Of a stretch of 64,000 nt of DNA, positions 49,622-64,000 are shown piece after piece; positions within the stretch are counted from its first letter, which is position 1, and the number at the start of each line of letters is the position of its first letter. The notes under the pieces are model-generated. The model did not search any database, was not told where the DNA came from, and was given only the letters and a program-made list of their open reading frames with translations. Source of the DNA: Acanthococcus lagerstroemiae (taxonomy: Eukaryota > Arthropoda > Insecta > Hemiptera > Eriococcidae); contig CM063108.1 in assembly GCA_031841125.1 (NCBI GenBank), positions 73,876,344 to 73,940,343 of the forward strand. Direction: 5' to 3'. The position numbers and the translations under genes are program-made.

Positions 49622-51326
49622 CAGAGATGCCGAACGGGAACGAACGACTCGTTCTTCGTTCCTTCAGCTAGGGAACGACGCCGTTCCGTTCTTTTTTCGT
49701 TCCGGAACGAGGAACGGAACGACGGAACGGCCGTTCCCTTATCAGTATTTGTAGTATCTAAAATTCTAAAATTCTTTTATCGTAACTATTTAGGTCAAAT
49801 TCAGTTTCACTTCTTCCGCAATACACTTAACATTTTTATTATTACTACTTCTGCAAAACAGTTTAATACTATTCAGCAATACTCGAGTTCGTAACCTCGT
49901 TTCGAAGGAACCGACGGTTACTTGGTTGGAGGTTTGGACTGGACGATTTAGAACCGGGATAGACGTCGCTTAGTGAAGAACGCGAATTACACTAGTACGA
50001 AAAGGATTGAGTCGTTTCTATTTCGTCGAGAACGTACGCAGCTAGTCGGCGGTAGAGTGGTAACTTAAGGAACCAGAACCCACTCTACAGTATTATTCCC
50101 CTATCATTTCGCTGTAAGCCTGATTGTTTATTTTTATTCGCAATTTGTAAAATTTTAATTCCTAATGAAGGAAATAGAATTTTTCATGCCTTCACCTTAA
50201 TTCGCTGCAGGTAGAGGTTGCACTATTCTTATTTTTATGAAGAAACCGAAGAAAGTACCTGCAAGTAAACTGAATCCACCTTTGTTGTTACCTACATATT
50301 TCAAGATTCAGGTACTCCTCATGTTCCTTAATTGTCGATTCGAGATCGGTTGTTATCGGCGAAAATTAATGATGATTGGTGTCAAGTCTGTTTCCTTGCC
50401 ATTCTTGTTGATAGTGAAAACATATTTTTATGAAATAATATTTCTCTATCTACGCAACATGATAACCAGGGTTGAGATTTTTATGCTTTTGCATATTTTT
50501 TGCCATTGCTTCACTGAACACTTACCTTTACAAACTGTAAGCTTTGAAGTAAAATGAGCCATATATTTAGAAAAGCATTTTTTGTATATTTTATGGGTAG
50601 TTGCTTATTATTTTCGACTATTTTTTAAATTCTTAGGGCATTTTCTGGCATATTTTCACAAATTTACAGTTTTAAGGACATAAAAATGCATCTTTCACTA
50701 GATTTACTCATTCTTTCTCAGGAAATGGCAACTCTGTCAAAGGAACTTCGAACTTGGTGAACCAAAAGAAAAATAACAAAGTCGCCTCTTTCTTTCTTCT
50801 CTACCATCAAACTTCGTTACAATACTTTTCATTTTTTATTTCAGTTCAGTACATTATAGGTACTATACTGATGCAGAGCCTATTTTAGGAGAAATTTGGA
50901 ACTGCATTGTATATGATTCTGCATACAAAATTTTTCGTCCTCCTCCTCACGAATAAATTTATAATATTCGGCAAACTGAGGCCATGGACCTGAAGTTTCC
51001 GACTGTTCGTTGCACTCATCCGTCATTTAATAAACTTTAAAATGTGAACGAAAAGTATAATTTAAAAAATATGGAAAGATTTGCTGACATGTATCTACTG
51101 AAGTTTTGTTACTCAAATAACTTGAACTGACATGAACCCCCTTCCCCCCTCGGAAAGACAATGCGCGCCTATTTTTTATTTATTGGCAATTGACTTTGGG
51201 AACGTCGTTCTTCCGCATTTTCGTTCCGGCATGAGCCGTTCTGAACGTCGTTCCGGAACGACATGTAAACAGAACGGGAACGGAACGAGGAACGAGCCGT
51301 TCTTCTCGACTCGTTCGGCATCTCTG
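49622..51326 (+). mobile_element. hAT element (GGAACGAACG family)
   Basis: 1705 bp with ends CAGAGATGCCGAACG and CGTTCGGCATCTCTG and an exact target duplication ACGGCGAC at 49614-49621 and 51327-51334. It is filled near both ends with GGAACGACGTT/GTTCCGGAACG words. The AT-rich middle has one 106-residue hydrophobic ORF (50237-50557) without a known domain. It interrupts unit B of the dispersed module. Confidence 0.95.
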
Positions 51327-51570
51327 ACGGCGACTTACCTGGTCTATGTTAATGGGCATTCATCACCATTTCTTCCAAAATTGATAACAGAAAAACTTAC
51401 CCTGACTAGAGCACCTATAAACACAGGTAGACGCATACGCCATTTTGGTTCGCGGCCGAATTACTGATAGTGGTTATCTTCTAATATTTTAGTTATTTCC
51501 CCTTATTTTCTATGCGGAAGGTTTGTTTCTGTTGAGAAAGACGCGGAAGCCAGAAAACGTATCTACTGAA

Positions 51571-52147
51571 ATGGAGGAGTCCATGTCATTAAGAGACGAT
51601 CAGCCGCATAGGAATACTACAAACAGTAGCTCGAAGGTACCTTGTTTTATTCATTAACATCAAATATCAATAATTCTGTATGATGGGGTACGGACTTGGC
51701 CAACCTCTCTTAAGGCTCTAGCTCTCTGTGCTTGTAAAAACGGGTAAGTTCACGTAATTCAAGTCCATAAATTTCTAGTACTTGCATACTTTGATGCGAT
51801 TGAAGAATTCATTAAATCTGGCAAGTTGGTACCCAATGTCCTCAATACATGTAATATACTTCCATGTAAAAATTAATGATACATGAAATAGTAGTGCACT
51901 TCTACATACTCGTGGCGTATGGGTGTCAATGAGTTTCCTAGAATTAATATTTGCAAACCTATTCCTGTGAAATCAACTTGTGCAAACTTATCTATTTATT
52001 GTTTAGTTTCCCAGTACAAGTGAGCTGTGCCTTGCTCTTGAAAAAGAGTGGACGGAACGAATCCGCCTTCAACAAGAAAAATGCCAACTGTGGAGAAGAG
52101 ATGAAGTAGTCGACAACTTACTCCGGATATTTACAACTTTGCAATAA
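51571..52147 (+). CDS. Candidate small two-exon protein, 68 residues
   Basis: Exon 1 is 51571-51636 and exon 2 is 52007-52147, joined in phase 0 (GTACCT...TTTAG). The product begins MEESMSLRDDQPHRN, has a Ser/Thr-rich linker, and ends in an amphipathic helix: ELCLALEKEWTERIRLQQEK, then RRDEVVDNLLRIF. An in-frame stop lies upstream of the ATG. AATAAA follows the stop by two bases (52150-52155). The charged heptad-like second half looks like a genuine coiled coil. I do not recognise the family. A second possible acceptor, CCCAG at 52014, would give an early stop. Confidence 0.5.
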
Positions 52148-52149
52148 GC

Positions 52150-52155
52150 AATAAA
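52150..52155 (+). terminator. Poly(A) signal of the small gene
   Basis: AATAAA immediately after the candidate stop codon, followed by GTTGG/TGT-rich sequence. Supports the small gene. Confidence 0.45.
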
Positions 52156-53305
52156 AATTATTGTTGGTAGAAAAATGTAATTTATAGTTCGACAATCCAA
52201 AAATTTTGTGATGAAAACTTATAACCATTTCTTACCTTATTTTTCGAAATGAGTCTAGAAGTAATACAGGGGAATGTTGGAATACAAATTTACGCGGTTA
52301 TTTTCAGTCAAATAAAATACACTTACTTCACACAATCTGCTCGTGCTGGTCGGTTTCCAGTGATTGCGGCGACAATTTTGGATCTACGCTTTCTTCCGAG
52401 TATCATCCGCTGGGAATCGAAACAGTCGATACCCTTGTGAACTCTGGCTTTTGCAATTAACGGAAGAACAACCAACCATTTCAACTTAATTGTAGTTCCA
52501 ACTCATAAACGAAATTGTTCTTATTATCTTCAGGAATGTATATGAAAACCACACACCAATTCATTTGTTTACATTCCTCCACGAACCAAAATGGCGTATG
52601 CGCATACTCGTCTATAAAGAGCCTTACCCTGACTAATGCAGGAGTTTTTGTTTCATATTTTTTCAACCCATACCTAACTATGCAACGCGCAGGCGTGCTA
52701 CAGTGTCATAATATGACTTATTATTCATTATGTAATTCTTCAACTATTCAGGTATCAACTTTTAATCATCAAGTGAATATTTGCGCAAATTCTATTCAGG
52801 AAAATGTAGGATCAAGTCGGATTTTTTAATGGAAAAAATGCACACGGCGTCCGAATATTAATTTGGCTACATATTTTGTGTTTTTTTCCTGGGCTTAGTT
52901 TTCGGTATTATCTTTAAAAAATGTGCTCTAAACCCCGCCATACTGTTTCCTGTCACATATAATTTTTTCTAATTTTTTCCGCCCATTCCTCCTCAAATAC
53001 TGGAAAAAAACGCATGTCCGAATATTTTCTTGACGCTACGCAGTGTGCTAGAGAGAGACAACAACACCGAAACTATTCGCTCTCTCTTTCTATAGCATCG
53101 GACCGCTGTATTACGTTACGTGCGCGTTCCAGTGTGTGTTCTGTAGTTCGCTGGTTTCATATCAATGTGATTGTTGTTTGTTAAAATTTTGAAAATTTTT
53201 TGTAATAATTGTGGTTAGCGTTATAATTCTCTTATCTCCAGATCTCCCCGTAAGTTTTTTTAAATTTCGCTTCGTATATTATTTTGTATCTTCGTACGTC
53301 GTAAA

Positions 53306-53316
53306 ATGATTCCGTA

Positions 53317-53317
<1 letters not shown>
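53306..53317 (+). promoter_or_regulatory. Three-codon upstream ORF overlapping the Lkb1 start
   Basis: ATG ATT CCG TAA, whose last A is the first base of the Lkb1 ATG (TAATG). Such an overlap would force termination-reinitiation or leaky scanning if this leader is in the mRNA. Confidence 0.45.
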
Positions 53318-55713
<2,396 letters not shown>

Positions 55714-58601
55714 TTAAAGATGCATTTGTTCTCGTCGATCGGTTTGTTCATTAGTATTAAATCAAAATGAAGTACGAATCGTATTCGTATGTATGGTAAC
55801 TACTAGTCTCATCGTTCATCGTTTTAAAAGCACGTTTAATCGTCTTGTTATTATTATTTTTTTATTTTTTTTGGTAATTCGTCAACCCGTTGATTTGTTT
55901 ATGTTATTTTAGAAACATGTTACTTAAGAGTCGAGCATATTTTTGTTCGATGAAATATCTTATGGGTTACGATCAAGAAGTCGTACCTCGTAAGTAGTGC
56001 TCATGGGAAGCTTCGTGATTATGCTTCACAAATAATTTTGTAATTTATTGCTAAGCTTTCGATTCAGTATTGCCGATTTGAATGGTTGACCAGTGCAACA
56101 AGTTAATCAACTAAAGTAAGTTTTGAAGATATTTCCACTTTCAACATCCTCATTTCACTCATAAAGAAAGAGGTTTATTAGTTTGGACGATCAGAGTCGC
56201 CACCTTTGCTGGTGACAGAACCAGAATCCACGTTTTAAAAAATTTGAACGCTCGATTCTTTTTATCGCTTTTGAAATGATATTGTCGCGCATATCAGCTG
56301 AGCGACGATCTAACGATTCTATCCGATTGAGTCGTACATTTTGTTCTTGCGAACAGATCATACGAGCCATTGTATGTAGTAGCTCGCTCTTACTCATAGA
56401 GGTTTATCTTTCTAGTTTGAGTCTGATTATAGGTAGTATTAGTCTTATGTATATGAATATTGCGGATGAGATACGCAGCTTTTCAGTAGAAATAGGCATT
56501 GTACCTGCAGGTTGTGATAACATGCCTACTTTGTAGCCCCATGATATTCTTTCCGAAACGACTCTAGGAATGATGTTCGTGATTTATTCCTCCTTCAAAA
56601 TTCTATGTGTCTTTATCAAGTGAAGATTAGGAATTCAATATTGTATTTGTTATTGTAGTTGAAGCTGTCTTCGAGTAATATTAATTTATGACTTGTTTAT
56701 TCCGCCCAAAAAATACTTTTGGAAGTTAGGTTTAGTGCTCTTAGGTACCGAACTGCTCAGTCGATGTTGCCAATATTTTGGTGAACCACGCATTTGTGGT
56801 TACGCTTTCAGTCTGTTAAAAATTATCTGAAACTTTCACGAAAGCTTCTTTATGCTGGCTTATTATTTTAAGCGAGGGTGAGGAAATAAGGTGTCCCTCT
56901 GTTTGTCCTATCGTTTATTGCATTTACAATAATTATTTTATAACATGTTCACTACTTCAACCAACGAGTTGTCGTTGAATACCATATTGAATTTGAACAA
57001 GTGATGCTCTGCTTCTTGAAATCTCTGTTCACTTGTTGAGTTTAACTATTGGATAGTAATTTTATTATTTCGGTATTTACAAGTTGTATTAATTATTTTC
57101 TACGATAGCTCCTCTAAGTTAGTTACATTTTTGTTGATTAGAAAACGGTAATTATTTTCAAATAATTCTTTAAAATTCTGGTTGTGAATGTAGAAGAGTA
57201 CTGCATAGATAATCTAAAACAAATGCGCACCTACTCCTGTCTAGCAATTGATACCAAAACGTACCACATGACTTTCGAATCGAAGATCGTATTGATATAT
57301 GTAAGTGTAGAAAATTCGATTAAATCAGAGGAACTAATTAACAGAAAGTGGGTGTTTATTCGGGAACAACCCCAATCCACCCAATTGATGTAGATGTAAA
57401 TTCAAAATCTTCTTTTTCCAGTGATTTCAATGGATTTTGAAACCGAGCCACTGTCGTCAATTAAAAGCTTAATATTTTCATTATGAGGCCTAAATCGGAG
57501 ATAGATCTAACCATCAGCAATCACCACTGTCGTTTGTCGTCAGTTGATTTCGTAGCCTTATTAAAATGTGATGATGTGATGAGTTACCTGCTATTTAAAT
57601 CCGAAAATTTTGACATAGAATGAACTGCCTTCATAATATTCTATCAAAACTGAAGTAACAATTGATTCGTCAACAGTTAAGTTGATCAGGATGTCTACTG
57701 GCGGGTAAAACAACCAAAACAAATAAATAGCAAGTATCTGACTGAAATCCGCAACCGAGCGTATAGATTTTAGCATACTTCTCGGGTAGAGCTACTAAAA
57801 ATTTGAAAAATCCATAAAAATAAGGTGTTATAATATCAAAAAAAAAATCAAAAATCAAAAATCCTCTCATAAAAGAAAACAACAAAAATACAGCTATTAA
57901 GAAAATGAAATCTGTTATAACATTGTGTACCACTAATCTAGTTTAACTTGGTTGTGCGTCAGTTTTCTCAAACATGAGGAGCACTGTTGACTTCCGAAGC
58001 TCGTAGTAAATAAGTCCCACGAAAGTTTACTGCTCATGTTTGTGGCACCATTTGAAAGACTAAACGCAGAATACTGAAAAAATAGCTAGATCAAACTTCG
58101 TTCAAATTGTATAATCGCTTGGGAGAGGGAGTGGGATTGGATGTGTCCATTTTTGTTTCCGTGGGTGAGAAAACTGTGTAATCTTCTTTTCTACTTGGTG
58201 GGGGGGGGGGGAGAACCAAAAGTCAGCCTTTTTCGTTTTTCAGTTTAGTAGACATTCTTTTGATCTAAGATTCCTGATTAAAAGGGAGTTCACTCCCTTT
58301 GTGCGGTGGCGTAAATAAAGGGAGGGTACATGGAATACACCCCCCCCCCTATATTAAAAAATTGAAAATTATATTTTTACTGGTCAAAGTGTTGGTAAAC
58401 CTTGAAATGTTTTCGCTCATGATTACTGTTCCCCGCTAAAATCTCTTTAATTCCCCTCGAAGCTAACTGTCTCTACTGCCTTTGTTTGTAATTTAGCAGC
58501 ACTGCTTCATTCTTCCTTTCCCGGAACGCGATGTAATATAACTACTTTGATCCAGGGGCCAAAAATAAACCATATATGGCTCTTCAGGAACAGCTCATTT
58601 A
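55714..58601. other. Lkb1 3' flank
   Basis: Mostly gene-free AT-rich DNA; the Lkb1 3' UTR must end somewhere here but I cannot fix a site. One minus ORF (56191-56397) is listed separately. Runs of G near 58199-58211 and C near 58340 are present. Confidence 0.35.
56191..56397 (-). CDS. Possible small ORF, 68 residues, unproven
   Basis: The minus-strand frame starts MSKSELLHTMARMICSQEQN, is rich in Arg/Asp/Ser, looks helical, and ends in RWRL. An in-frame stop lies two codons upstream of the ATG. AATAAA on the minus strand lies just past the stop (complement of 56174-56179). No family is recognised; it may be chance or antisense to the Lkb1 3' UTR. Confidence 0.2.
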   Translation of the reverse strand: MSKSELLHTMARMICSQEQNVRLNRIESLDRRSADMRDNIISKAIKRIERSNFLKRGFWFCHQQRWRL

Positions 58602-58846
58602 GACGCTGTTAAACAAAAAGCGCCCAAGCGGCAAAATCTGTTTTTTTGAGAACACGTGATTCAAAGATCAAAAGTCATATCTAAAAACTATATGACATGA
58701 GTTTACTGATGAGCTTTCTTCAACGTAGGTACACAATTTTGTATCGGGGGCCTAATTTTTACAAATTTTTTACGCTCTTTTTCCAACGATACATAACTCA
58801 TTTTGTCGAATGATTGTCGCTTAGGCGTTTTTTGTTTAATAGCGTC
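58602..58846 (+). mobile_element. 5-bp-TSD MITE in the Lkb1-PHYH interval
   Basis: The ends are GACGCTGTTAAACAAAAAGC and the complement of GACGCTATTAAACAAAAAAC. ATTTA flanks it at 58597-58601 and 58848-58852, one base beyond the right end. The core matches the family. Confidence 0.85.
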
Positions 58847-58852
58847 AATTTA

Positions 58853-60408
58853 CACCAACATACTAAGAAAAGATCTAGTCCTGTTTTTGTGGATTAGTCA
58901 ATGAGGGGAATGAGTGCCTATCAATTTCAGATCTCGCTAGCCGCTCTGATTCATTCGCTATCAGTCGTGTGATTATTTCTGTTAAGATTGTGGATGGTTG
59001 CTCGGCGTGTTTCAATTTAGACTAAGTGGGTTCTAATGAAACTTCTTTTATTTTATTTCTCAATTCTAATAATTTTATAAACCTTTTTGATCGTTCGTTT
59101 ATTGTGATGAGAGAGACAAAATTGCGGAATATCGAAACCATCATAGTTGCTTGCCGTTCCCATGGGTCCATTCGGAACTACTGGATCAAAAGTTACAGAA
59201 TTACAGTCAGTTCTGATGAAGTTATGGTTATTGGTTACCTATTAGCTGTTTACTTTCTGTTTGAATTATTCTGTGTGGAAACGACAAGACAAGCAACTAT
59301 AATTTCTTTATTAGAAGTGAGGCTAGAAGCAAAATAACCTTTATCAAATGATTCTGAATTGGGCAATGAAAATATTAGAACTGAGATGAAAATCAAGGAT
59401 GACGCTTCATGAATTCAAGCTAGTCGATTATAATTTTCATTCTGATGCTGTTCATTGCGGTACAGAATCATCAGATAAAAGTTACAGTTGTTTGTTTCTT
59501 CAGTCTTGATGTAATTTTATGGTTGCTCATTATTTCAACATAGTTACATATTGCAGCGATTGCCATGTCTGTTAATTTCCGAAAATGTTACTAGTTTGGA
59601 ATTATCTAAACTAAGTTACAATTGCTTGCCAATTTAATTATGATAATCGCTACTGACAATCGGTACTTCACACGGGTGAAGTAGAAGTGTTTCATTTCAT
59701 CGTTCTCCTTGCAAAAAGTGTTGCTGTTTTTTTTTTTCCATATATTTGCTGCTTTAAATCTCATTTCTCTTCAGTTGTTAGGAGTTGAACTGAAACTGTC
59801 CTAGTCTATTATAGTGTTCCTAATTTGGCACGTAAGCGGACTTCGGTTGTAAGGTCTTAGGGAAGGAACTTAAGAAGGGCATCTGCCCAAAAAGTGATTT
59901 TAGCCCCCACCTTCCCGTAATAGACCTTCAATGTATTTTCAGAATTTTTGGGGCCTAAGTGAATCTTTTGGTGTCCATCGATGCTATGGCAGCTTTAGAA
60001 CTATGTTGAGAAACAAGTTTGTTTATGGTAAACCTATCACGGGAATTTCAAAAAGCTTTTTGTATTATTCATTTTGTTTCTTTTCTTTTCTCTTTTTTTG
60101 TGCTGCAGTTTTTTTTGTTTTTTTTTTAAATATCTGTTGGTAACGTTTATGTGAAAACGCAAACTATTTTTTTTCGTCCGTTGGCCATTTTTGTGTAAAA
60201 CCTGGCTCGTAACTAGCTGTTTGCGTGTTAACCGGTTGTTTACTAAACTAATGGGGTGGCCCTCCGACCAGTAGGTATCCCTTTTTGGATTCGACAATTC
60301 TGCCAAATCCGGACGAAAATCCAGTCTGTTGGCAACATTGTTCCGCAAGCTACTTAAAACAACAAACTAGTTTTGTGTTCATTTATTATAATTACTCAAG
60401 CATACTTG
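58853..60408. other. Gene-free spacer
   Basis: No supported gene. The ORFs at 59026-59337 and 60037-60348 lack any family signature. Confidence 0.35.
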
Positions 60409-60705
60409 GACACTGTTAAGCAAAAACGGATCAAGCGACAACATTTTTTTATTTATTTATTATTATTATTATTTTTATTTTATTTATTTATTTATTTATT
60501 TATTTATTTTTTTTTGAGAAAAAGTAAAATAAAAACCAATGAATAATGCCGGTTTACGAACATAGCGTTTATTGATAAGCTTTTTCCAACGTGGATACGC
60601 ATTGTGTCGGAAACCTCAATTATTGCTTTTCACGCTCTTTCCAATGATACTAATAACTCATTTTGTGAACAGATGTCGCTTGATCACTTTTTGCTTAACG
60701 GCATC
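60409..60705 (+). mobile_element. 5-bp-TSD MITE with TTTA expansion
   Basis: The ends are GACACTGTTAAGCAAAAACG and the complement of GATGCCGTTAAGCAAAAAGT. ACTTG flanks it at 60404-60408 and 60707-60711. A (TTTA)n tract has expanded inside at 60441-60517. Confidence 0.85.
60441..60517. repeat. (TTTA)n / (TTA)n microsatellite
   Basis: About 75 bp of TTTA with a TTA patch, inside the MITE, at the position where other copies have a short T run. Confidence 0.85.
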
Positions 60706-62326
60706 CACTTGAGCTAGACGCGAGAATGTGTTCTTTCTAAGTATGTAGGTATATCTATGCAGTATTTTATCCATTATTGAAGTTCTTCGATGTTAATGTT
60801 GTTTACTAAGCAGTCCTTTTCATACGTTTTTGTTTTCTATCTTTATTATAAGGAACACACATCTCACGTATCCATCGTTCTTCCTTCATGTCAAAAGACC
60901 CACAGTCGCAGCCCTGGTGCCAACCATTTCGTAGGGGAGCTGGAGCTCAGAAAAATTATTTGTTGAAGCCGGAACCAGTTTCAGAATTTTATCGGAAGTG
61001 ATTTCCGCTTTCAGCTGTGGCTGTGGTCCGTTTCCTTCTCTCTAAAAATAATCAGTCCGAGCAGATTAATATTTTTGGTTGAATTTTTGCCGGAGGTTAA
61101 TTTGAATTTACTCACAGGACCGACTCCAGGTCGGAGCGGCTCCAATTTTAATGTCAGCTCCGGGTCCTTACTAAATACTTTTTTTTTTTTTTTTTTTTTC
61201 TGTATTAAAGATAAATAAAATAAGACCCCTGTTCCCAAACGTTGGTTTGATTATTCAGCTATTTTTACCATATCGAATGTTACCACTTGCAACTGTTCTC
61301 TATCTCAGCGATTTTTCTTTCTAAACATAATTGTATTTATCGCATAATGAATAATTACTTTCTCCAATGAAAATTTCTTACTTTTTTTAATTTATCAATA
61401 ATCAGTTTCATTGTAAACCACATCTTCCGCAGTATCCGTTAATGTAGCATAAAACGAAATATTTTATAATTGCTTAGTGGTACAAATAATCAACTATCTT
61501 GTCGATTTTTTAAATATATTTATTTTTGTTTTCGATTTTACTGATCAAGGTCAAACTATGTAATGGTTGGTAAAAGTTGGTAGGTACTTCAGTCGTAGAT
61601 AATGTAAAACATAAGACGCAGAAATGCTGCATAATTTTTAATTTTCATCACAAGTTTCATAATTCTAGCAAGAACAAAACAACTAATAACAAGAGTTGAT
61701 AATTACTAACACCGATAAAAAAAATAATAAAAAGAATCGTACGATTAATGGTAACAGCTTGATTTACTTATGAATACGAGACTATTAATTTGGATACATT
61801 TGGTGATCACAGTAAATTATGGCTTCGAGGAAGTTACAAATTAGATTTTTGACTACTGGGATGAGTAGTTGAGAATGGTCGATATATTTGTCATGAGAAT
61901 GCGTAGGCATGTTGAAAATCTCTTAATATACCCATAGGACAACAGGAAAGAATCGAATTAAAAAAATGAAGGCTTAAAAATTTCAGGCACGAAGTTGGAT
62001 CCGACACCACGGACCATAGAAATCAGAATACCAAGGTTTGATCTTCTGTTGAGACTGAGAACTAAAATTTCATGGTTTCCAACTTTTTTATTAGCAATTT
62101 CATTCTGAAACTCAATGCGAAATATTGAAAACTGAATAGTGAATAGACTAGCCATCACCTGAGATGTTTACGTTTGTTACTCGTTCGCTAGTGGTTTTTT
62201 TTTTTTTTTTTTAAACCAATTCTAAACGAAAATGAGTGTTGCTTATAAATTTATAACGCGGTCAAGAAAATGAATCCACTTATTTTCAATTCTTCCGAAG
62301 ATGACAGTTTCACTTACAGGCCATTG
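60706..62326. other. Gene-free spacer before PHYH
   Basis: No supported gene. It includes a 21-base T run (61179-61199) and GGAGCTGGAGCT / GGAGCGGCTCC wording near 60938-61165 that looks like another decayed word-repeat MITE without recognisable ends. Confidence 0.35.
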
Positions 62327-64000
62327 TTATAAATTGGATCGAAGTCCTTTGGCTAGGCGACTTTTCGTTCGCCATATAGTCTGAAAATTGAAGTAACAAG
62401 CATTTAACTTGAAAAAATTCTTTTTTCTGATTAATAACAGGTCATGTATTGACATGTAAACATTACTAACAATGAAATCTACTGGATATCCTTTCGATCT
62501 GGCAACTCCCTCGACTTCTCTAGCAATAGTCTCCTGAAGTGTGTTTTTCACATCAATGTACTCACATTCGGCGGCTGCAAAATGGAATGAAATCGCTTTT
62601 CTGAAACCCTTCAATTAAACAAGAAGCTTGATTAGCGATCAAAATTGGTACGTTTATTATTAGCGCGTTGTAGATATACCTATTTTTTAAATGCGAGTCA
62701 TTATATCTGCAGGAATCTACAGGATCTAGACTGAGAAATCGAAACGTCAACGTGAAATAGTAGTTGCTGCATTCAAAGTGTTAAAATTTTCGAACTTCTC
62801 GAGGAAAATGATGCGGAGGAGGAAGATATCACGGAGTCGTCAGGGAGTAACGCAGAATGGGGAACGCCAGAAGTGCAGTAAATTTTTAGTTTTCTATGAT
62901 CTGAAGTCAATTTATAGATTTTCATTCAAAGTTTATCAAAAACACTGGTTTCAATACGGGCCTATGATCTTGATTTGAAAGCAAGGTTTCTTTACGAAAC
63001 CTTGGGGGCGTACGCAGAAGTTAATTAGGGTTGTATTACGTAAATATTAAATAAGATAGGACTATTCAATATATTTCAGGGGCGAGGGAGGGAGGGTCAC
63101 AACCTTTTCTCTTATTACTGTGCACGCTTTTAGTAATAATTTTCGGGTTTAGGGAGAAGAAATGAAGTGAAGATGCAGAATAATATCCAATCACACCTAT
63201 TTATATTATTATAAGTTAATAGCTTACTTTAGTCACGTTCGGTCCGGAACCATGAATCAACAGAGGATGGAAAAATATCGTATCGCCCTTCTCCATCTCA
63301 ATATTCACTGTCGGATGGGAATCATATCCTTGAATACCATGATACATTTTATTCACAGCACCCTAAAATAAATGTTGAGTAATTGATTAATGGCAATATC
63401 CCATATTTACTCTCATCGGTTTAGGAGTTACACTTAATTACGAAAAACTTACATCCCAATTGGGGTAGTCATGCTGCAGTAATTCCCCTTTGTGAGTTCC
63501 AGGTAAAACAAATAAGCAACCATTTTCACGAGTTACGCGTTCCATTGCGGTCCAACTACCGACAATACGATTGGCCGGTCGAAAAGGAAAGTAATAAAGG
63601 TCCTGAAAAGAAAGAATGAAGGTAAAATCCATTAGCCAACAGAATTTTATGTTTTAATAGGTACTAGGGAGATGAGAAAAACGAATGATTGTCAACTGCA
63701 AAGACATGATTAATATTTAAGGGGTAGGAACTTATTACAAATTGTGGAAAGGGTCACATTTTGGATATTTCTATTTGTGCATAACCCATTCGAAAAACAT
63801 TCTAGAAGCTGGTGTAATACGTCTTTTTGTAGACATCTGAAATTTCTGCTAGTTATCGCGTTGTTATACCTTGGTTATTCAAATAAAAACACTAGCTGAG
63901 TTCAAGGATTCAATCTACAGGCTTCTCAACCTTTTTAGTAATTACCTGGTGAAGAGGATGCCTGGATGACAACGTTCCTGCATCGGGAGGCTTATTGATC
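62327..64000 (-). CDS. Phyh: Phytanoyl-CoA 2-hydroxylase, 3' half (runs off right edge)
   Basis: Visible exons on the minus strand: 63946-64000 (continues beyond the edge), 63453-63602, 63228-63362, 62471-62608, 62327-62380, all GT-AG with phase-0 joints, about 176 residues. The segment starts [18 protein letters not shown] and continues [20 protein letters not shown], so the iron-binding H-x-D is split across an exon junction (HQ|D). The distal iron His is in PLLIHGSG, and the 2-oxoglutarate Arg is in [10 protein letters not shown]. It ends [17 protein letters not shown], aligned with the human C-terminus. The enzyme starts peroxisomal alpha-oxidation of branched acyl-CoA. The N-terminus with the peroxisomal signal is outside the window. 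Confidence 0.95.

Noticed and set aside
50237..50557. 106-residue ORF inside the GGAACG hAT element
   Set aside because: Hydrophobic, low-complexity and without a transposase or other motif; probably chance.
59026..59337. 103-residue ORF between Lkb1 and PHYH
   Set aside because: No domain, no splice or poly(A) context, and AT-rich hydrophobic composition expected by chance.

Overview
The window is nuclear DNA from an arthropod, most likely an insect. It is AT-rich, its genes have many short GT-AG introns, and the intergenic and intronic DNA is packed with DNA-transposon derivatives. Every conserved gene is a widely shared animal gene. The exact order is not certain; a hemipteran-type insect would fit but is not proven.

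Conserved genes, left to right: a VRK/NHK-1-type kinase (minus, 11226-12461), divergent from Miro, the mitochondrial Rho GTPase (plus, 13 exons, 13842-18972); ARFRP1 (minus, 5 exons, 20122-21053), convergent with Miro; cabeza, the FUS/EWSR1/TAF15 homologue (plus, 11 exons, 24036-40845); Bax inhibitor-1 (minus, 5 exons, 41398-43356), convergent with cabeza; a candidate two-exon 68-residue protein (plus, 51571-52147); Lkb1/STK11 (plus, 7 exons, 53317-55713); and the 3' half of phytanoyl-CoA dioxygenase PHYH (minus, 62327 to the right edge). I rebuilt the exons by hand: each junction has GT/AG, the phases add up, and the protein lengths match the families (Miro 633, ARFRP1 202, BI-1 237, LKB1 428, cabeza 463 residues). 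The genes are unrelated housekeeping and signalling functions, not a pathway cluster.

The rest is mobile DNA. At the left edge lies the 5' end of a Copia-type LTR retrotransposon (minus; gag with a zinc knuckle, a half-tRNA-iMet primer site and an LTR). Between 1.3 and 10.5 kb, in the ARFRP1-cabeza spacer, inside cabeza introns, and from 43.7 to 51.3 kb there are many hAT-type elements with CAG...CTG termini. Most have exact 8-bp target-site duplications, they are often nested, and each family is filled with its own short degenerate word. One element type occurs twice as the same composite (1350-3913 and 46009-48104), showing that a nested pair moved as a unit. One element carries a BED zinc-finger gene only, and another carries a fragment resembling a protein-primed type-B DNA polymerase. 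A second MITE family with about 5-bp duplications recurs seven times; one copy is split by an 832-bp insert flanked by a 10-bp duplication. A decayed non-LTR retrotransposon lies in cabeza intron 7.
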